Shown here piece by piece: positions 31,294 to 35,137 of a DNA stretch of 35,137 nucleotides. The stretch comes from Planctomycetia bacterium (GTDB lineage: Bacteria > Planctomycetota > Planctomycetia > Pirellulales > JALHLM01): assembly GCA_034440135.1 (NCBI GenBank), contig JAWXBP010000243.1, positions 1-35,137 on the forward strand, written 5' to 3'. How positions within the stretch are numbered: the stretch's first letter is position 1; every line of letters starts with the position of its first letter. The position numbers and the translations under genes were made by a program. Under the pieces are notes generated by a model. The model worked only from the letters and a program-made list of their open reading frames with translations, searched no databases and was not told the DNA's origin.

Positions 31294-33081
31294 CTACGCC
31301 CCGCCAACCACTTCGAACTGCGCCGTCGATTCCGCTGGGCGATGGAACTGCACGCGGAGTTCCGGGTCCGATTGACCGGAGACTTCCACGCGGAGAATGA
31401 TCGCGTGCCGGCCAGGCTCGAGCTCGGTCTCGAACTCGGTTTCGCTTTGAAACGGTTGCTCGTCGACCCAGGCTTGCACGGGCTCCGAGGATTCAATCTT
31501 TACGCCGATCGCGCCGCCCTCGTTAACTTGGAGCTCGCCGCGAAGGATCAGAACCTTGGGCTGGTCGCCTTGGCGCAACTCGGCGAGCGGCAACTTGCCG
31601 GCGACTTTTCCATAAGCCGGCGCCCAGGCGTACTCGGCGCCGCCGAGGACGAATTGGCGGATGTTTTCCAGGTGCGGAACAGATGAAGTCAACTCCGCGG
31701 GCGGGTTGAGCATGACGCGCCAGCGCTGCATCGTCGGCACCGTTTGCACGGCGTAGTCGCCGGGTTTTCCGAGTTCGGATACGAACTTGATCAAGTCCAA
31801 CAATTCGTCGCGCGTGAGAAACTTGGTCAGGCCAGTCGGCATCATCGTGGGGCCTTCCGCTTCGGCCTCGACGTCCGAGGTGGGAATCACAACCAAGTTG
31901 CCTTGGGCGTCGCGGAGGCGAATGCGGTTTTCGTCCCGATCGATCAACACGCCGGAGAGCTGTAGACCGTCTGACGTTTCGAAGATGCGGGTGACGAACT
32001 GTTCCTTAATGGCAAGATTCGGATTGAGAATTGAATTCGCCATGTAATCGAGCGGCGACGATCCGCCAACGGCGCTCAAGTCCGGCCCGACCTGGCCGCC
32101 GGCGCGGCTGACGCTGTGGCAACGCATGCAACTGAGATCGGCGCGGCGAAAGATCCGCTCGCCGCGTTCCGCGTTACCGTGTAATTCGACGGCGGCGACG
32201 ATTTCGGCCACTTGCTCGGGCGTCGGCGGCATATCGTCCGACGAGACGCCCGCGGCGGCGCTCAACACGTCCGACAGGGCCGCGTCGCTGCGACCGACTG
32301 AGTACATATAGCGCAAAGCGCGCTTCGCGACGTCGACTTGGAGCTGCTGTTGCGACAACGCGTGCGCTAGTTGATCCGGCCCTTCCTTGCGCTGGAAAAA
32401 CGCATTCATCAGCGGGCCGGGATCGTCTTCCGGCGTGGCCGCGGCCAAGACCTTCGCCGATTGCACGGCGGCGAGTTCCAGATCGACGCCGATCAAACCC
32501 GCCGCGGCCTGCATGCGCGTGGCGACGCCGGGCGCCGCCTCGGAGAGTTTGAGCAACGCCTCGCGATTCGCCTCGCCGCCGATGGACACCAGCCCCGCGA
32601 TGGCCGCGCGCTGGAGATCGGCCGCGGCGTGATCGCTCGTGGCGAGTTTCCGCAGTGCAGGGGCCGCCGCCTCCACGCGGCAGGCCGCCGCAAGTCGGAC
32701 TGCGGCTAGCTGCACCTTCGCGTCATCGAATTCGGTCAGCGCCGCGAGGTCCTGCAGATCCCCTGAGGGAATCACCTTGCGCGAGAGCGCCGCGTCGGTC
32801 AATCCGGCCATCGCTGTCAGCCGCAGCTCGGGCGTCATCGCGTCGGACTTCATCACGTTGTCGAACACGACGCGCAAGTCGAACTCATTGCCGCGGCTGC
32901 AGATCATTTCGACGACCGTCGGTTGACGTTCCGCCGGCAATCGTCCGCCGCGGTAGAGCTTCATCAGCGGACCCACCGTCGAGGGCGGCTCTTCCGCCGC
33001 GCGCAACGTCGTCGAGGAGCAAAGCATCGCCGCCGAGCACAACAGCGCGCCGATGTGCGCGCGGGAACACCTACGCAACAT
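31294..33081 (-). CDS. HEAT-repeat cytochrome c with planctomycete haem-binding domain
   Basis: 595 residues with a signal peptide (cleavage near LRAAEE). Residues about 60-290 are helical HEAT-like repeats. A haem c site, Cys318-Met-Arg-Cys321-His322, lies in the block GERIFRRADLSCMRCHSV, then GGQVGPDLSAVG, as in the putative haem-binding domain (TIGR02603) common in planctomycetes; MMPTG further on may supply the axial Met. The last 180 residues form a beta-rich domain. It starts 42 bases after the stop of the PVC dehydrogenase gene, so the two form an operon, and it may take electrons from that enzyme in the periplasm. That pairing is inferred. Confidence 0.88.
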   Translation of the reverse strand: MLRRCSRAHIGALLCSAAMLCSSTTLRAAEEPPSTVGPLMKLYRGGRLPAERQPTVVEMICSRGNEFDLRVVFDNVMKSDAMTPELRLTAMAGLTDAALSRKVIPSGDLQDLAALTEFDDAKVQLAAVRLAAACRVEAAAPALRKLATSDHAAADLQRAAIAGLVSIGGEANREALLKLSEAAPGVATRMQAAAGLIGVDLELAAVQSAKVLAAATPEDDPGPLMNAFFQRKEGPDQLAHALSQQQLQVDVAKRALRYMYSVGRSDAALSDVLSAAAGVSSDDMPPTPEQVAEIVAAVELHGNAERGERIFRRADLSCMRCHSVSRAGGQVGPDLSAVGGSSPLDYMANSILNPNLAIKEQFVTRIFETSDGLQLSGVLIDRDENRIRLRDAQGNLVVIPTSDVEAEAEGPTMMPTGLTKFLTRDELLDLIKFVSELGKPGDYAVQTVPTMQRWRVMLNPPAELTSSVPHLENIRQFVLGGAEYAWAPAYGKVAGKLPLAELRQGDQPKVLILRGELQVNEGGAIGVKIESSEPVQAWVDEQPFQSETEFETELEPGRHAIILRVEVSGQSDPELRVQFHRPAESTAQFEVVGGA

Positions 33082-33123
33082 GAATCACCATCTTCTACGC
33101 GCTACTTCGGGGCCTCGGAGAAA

Positions 33124-35137
33124 CTACTCTCCGCCGGCCGCTTTCACGCGACGTTCCAAAGTCTTCTCGGTTTCCGACAGCGAATATTTGATGAACGGAT
33201 CATCGGGATGCAACAGCGCCTCGACGGCGATCTCCGCCGCGCGACTCGCCTGCTCGCCGGAGAAGTAGCTCAATCCCCAGATTGACAGTAACCGCACCCG
33301 TGGATGCTCGTCGTTTACGCCTGCCGAGAGCAGGTCGAGCGATTCAGGCACGCGATCGCGCCAGGCGACCAAGACCCGCACGGCCGCGGCGCGAGCGCGG
33401 AAGTCCGGCGATGTCAACACGTCGGTCAGCAGTTGCTGATTCACGACGTTGTGATTCTGGTGCAGCCAGAGCCCTTCCAGGCGATGGTGCTCGTATTCCG
33501 GGTCGGCGGAATCAAGCTTCGCCACCCAGGCTTGCGCGGCGGTAATCACTTCGGCGCTGTCGCGGCTGCCCAATTCGATTCGCGTGCGATACCGCACCCG
33601 ATCGTCGGGCGACTTAAGCAGGTCCAACAGTTTATCGATCGGCTCGTCGGCGATCTTCACGGGCTTCAGCAGCTCGCGCGAGACATGCCGAACACGGTAT
33701 ACGCGACCATGCTCCTGATCGCGATTGGGATCGCGCAGGTTGTGTTGCATGTGACCGATGATGGGGTTCTGCCAATCGGTGAAGTAGATCGCGCCGTCCG
33801 GCCCGGTTTCCACGTCCGCCGGTCGGAAACTGGCGTCCGACGAATACACGATCGGATCAAGCTCCACGGCCGAGAAACTGGAATCCAGGTCGTCGACCTT
33901 GTAACGCAAAATGCCTTGAAAACCGATCACGTTGTTGACCAGCAAGTTTCCGCGGAACTCCTCCGGGAAATGGGAGCTCGCCAACACTTCGGCGCCGGAG
34001 CAAGGACGCGTGCGTTGCCGATAAACCTTTGGCGGCGCGCCGTGTTTGTGCGGATAGTCGACGTCGCCGGAGAACAACACGCCGTGATAGGGATCAGAAC
34101 CGGTGCCGTCCCAGACGATGTCCTGTCCCCAACGATCAAACACGTGGCCGTGCGGATTGGCAAAGCCGAACGACACGTACACGTTGAACTTCTGCGCCCG
34201 CGGCTCATAGCGGAACACAGCGCCGTTCGCCACGCGCCGCGGCGACCCCCAAGGGGATTCCACTTGCGTGTGATGGAACGTCCCTTCCTGGAAGTAGAGC
34301 GCGCCACCTGGATCGAACGTGAAGCTGTTCGCGGTGTGATGCGTATCGGCGGTATCGAGCCCATGCACGATGCGTTCTTTCACGTCGTAACGATCGTCGC
34401 CATTCGTATCGGACAGATACAACAAGTCCGGGCCTTGCGCCACGATCACGCCGCCGTTCCAGAATTCGAAGCCGGTCGGGTTGTGTAAGTCGCCGGCGAA
34501 CGTCAGGCATTTGTCGGAGCGACCGTCGCCGTTGGTGTCTTCCAGAATCAGCAACTTGTCGTTCATCGGCTGCGTCGGTTTCCAGTGCGGATAGGTCCGC
34601 CAGCAGGCGACCCAAAGCCGTCCCTTGGCGTCAAACGACATTTGCACCGGGTTCACCAACTCGGGAAACATCGATTCGTCGGCGACCAGTTCAACCTTGA
34701 GGTCGGCGCCAGTGGTCATCTTTTCGATGGCCGCTTCGCCGCTCAGGAAGAGGTGCTTACCGCCCGGCAGTTCGCCCGGCTTGTTGCTGACGACCGGGAT
34801 GAACTCCGGGAGTTTGGTTTCTTCCTTCGTGGTCGGCTTGCCTTGCGCCGTCTGCCAAATCACTTTGTCGCCGGCAGATGTGAGCGCGTCGATCACTTCC
34901 AGTTCGCGTTGCACGACCGAGTAGTTGGAAAGCCCGTCTCCATACCCGCCGGGGCCTTCGGAGAACTTCAAGAAAGCGCGATCGCCGAACGTCGAGTAGC
35001 CGTCCACCGCCCGATAGCGGTTGAACCAATAGAAGTTCTTGTCCACCACCGCGGCCCGCAGCGCTTCCAGCGCGGCGGCGTCGCGTTTGATCATCGGGCC
35101 GTTCGGGAACAACTGCTGTTCGATCGCCGCGGCGATC
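33124..35137 (-). CDS. PVC-type (membrane-bound) dehydrogenase, N-terminus outside window
   Basis: At least 670 residues; the frame is open to the window end, so the start lies beyond it. After a sequence with the NFYWFNRYRAVDGYSTFGDR block comes a long beta-propeller of the TIGR02604 type: QMSFDAKGRLWVACWRTYPHW, LEDTNGDGRSDKCLTFAGDLHNPTGFEF, SFTFDPGGALYFQEGTFHH, and ADVETGPDGAIYFTDWQNPIIGHMQHN. HEAT-like repeats close the protein. Such proteins resemble quinoprotein glucose dehydrogenases and are found in great numbers in planctomycetes, but substrates are not known. It is followed closely by the cytochrome c gene, a likely electron acceptor. Confidence 0.88.
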   Translation of the reverse strand, partial: IAAAIEQQLFPNGPMIKRDAAALEALRAAVVDKNFYWFNRYRAVDGYSTFGDRAFLKFSEGPGGYGDGLSNYSVVQRELEVIDALTSAGDKVIWQTAQGKPTTKEETKLPEFIPVVSNKPGELPGGKHLFLSGEAAIEKMTTGADLKVELVADESMFPELVNPVQMSFDAKGRLWVACWRTYPHWKPTQPMNDKLLILEDTNGDGRSDKCLTFAGDLHNPTGFEFWNGGVIVAQGPDLLYLSDTNGDDRYDVKERIVHGLDTADTHHTANSFTFDPGGALYFQEGTFHHTQVESPWGSPRRVANGAVFRYEPRAQKFNVYVSFGFANPHGHVFDRWGQDIVWDGTGSDPYHGVLFSGDVDYPHKHGAPPKVYRQRTRPCSGAEVLASSHFPEEFRGNLLVNNVIGFQGILRYKVDDLDSSFSAVELDPIVYSSDASFRPADVETGPDGAIYFTDWQNPIIGHMQHNLRDPNRDQEHGRVYRVRHVSRELLKPVKIADEPIDKLLDLLKSPDDRVRYRTRIELGSRDSAEVITAAQAWVAKLDSADPEYEHHRLEGLWLHQNHNVVNQQLLTDVLTSPDFRARAAAVRVLVAWRDRVPESLDLLSAGVNDEHPRVRLLSIWGLSYFSGEQASRAAEIAVEALLHPDDPFIKYSLSETEKTLERRVKAAGGE

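Overview
The window looks like a piece of a Planctomycetota chromosome, most likely from the Pirellulales/Lacipirellula-like group. This is an inference from gene content, because no rRNA is present. The signs are GC-rich DNA, two PEP-CTERM proteins, a DUF1559 prepilin-like protein, a ThuA-domain protein, a PVC-type dehydrogenase next to a HEAT/haem-binding cytochrome, an FHA-GAF histidine kinase, a Ser/Thr kinase, an LRR-PDZ protein, and many palindromic intergenic repeats.

Layout. 1-1.3 kb: two broken transposase genes, both on the minus strand. 1.5-2.3 kb: a PEP-CTERM protein. 2.3-3.1 kb: a gene-poor stretch with a short repeat cluster and a probable frameshifted gene remnant. 3.1-4.5 kb: a ThuA-domain protein (minus) and a small zincin-type metallopeptidase (plus), then a 327-bp composite palindromic repeat. 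4.9-8.2 kb: an ABC-2 exporter pair (ATPase plus a large permease, ATGA overlap). 8.5-10.4 kb: a neutral-ceramidase-like protein and a YfcD-like Nudix hydrolase. 10.5-13.7 kb: an uncharacterised protein and an Rrf2 regulator (minus), diverging from a protoglobin and a secreted protein with one CxxCH haem motif (plus). 13.7-17.1 kb: an LRR-PDZ protein and an FHA-GAF histidine kinase (minus). 17.4-20.7 kb: an M28 peptidase with a PDZ domain, a small membrane protein, and a convergent Ser/Thr kinase. 21.1-25.2 kb: a ribose-type ABC importer (binding lipoprotein, permease, double ATPase). 25.3-25.5 kb: tRNA-Asp with a visible promoter and terminator. 25.9-28.1 kb: a DUF1559 protein and an SDR oxidoreductase. 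28.3-30.3 kb: a lipoprotein (minus) and a second PEP-CTERM protein (plus), divergent. 30.5-31.2 kb: a PIN toxin/antitoxin pair. 31.3-35.1 kb: a HEAT/cytochrome c protein and a PVC dehydrogenase, the latter cut by the window end.

How they may work together. Most neighbours are separate small units. The clear functional groups are the exporter (4.9-8.2 kb), the sugar importer (21.1-25.2 kb), the toxin-antitoxin pair, and the cytochrome/dehydrogenase pair. The most interesting candidate system is the divergent Rrf2 - protoglobin - CxxCH protein locus (11.0-13.7 kb). It reads as a possible gas (NO/O2/CO) sensing or detoxifying module, but that is inference from family knowledge and gene order. 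The other striking layer is the intergenic DNA: at least seven kinds of inverted or dispersed repeat, several repeated inside this one window. These include three copies of one hairpin with identical 16-bp arms, two elements with related CGCGAAA-type ends, and two near-identical 34-bp repeats just upstream of start codons.
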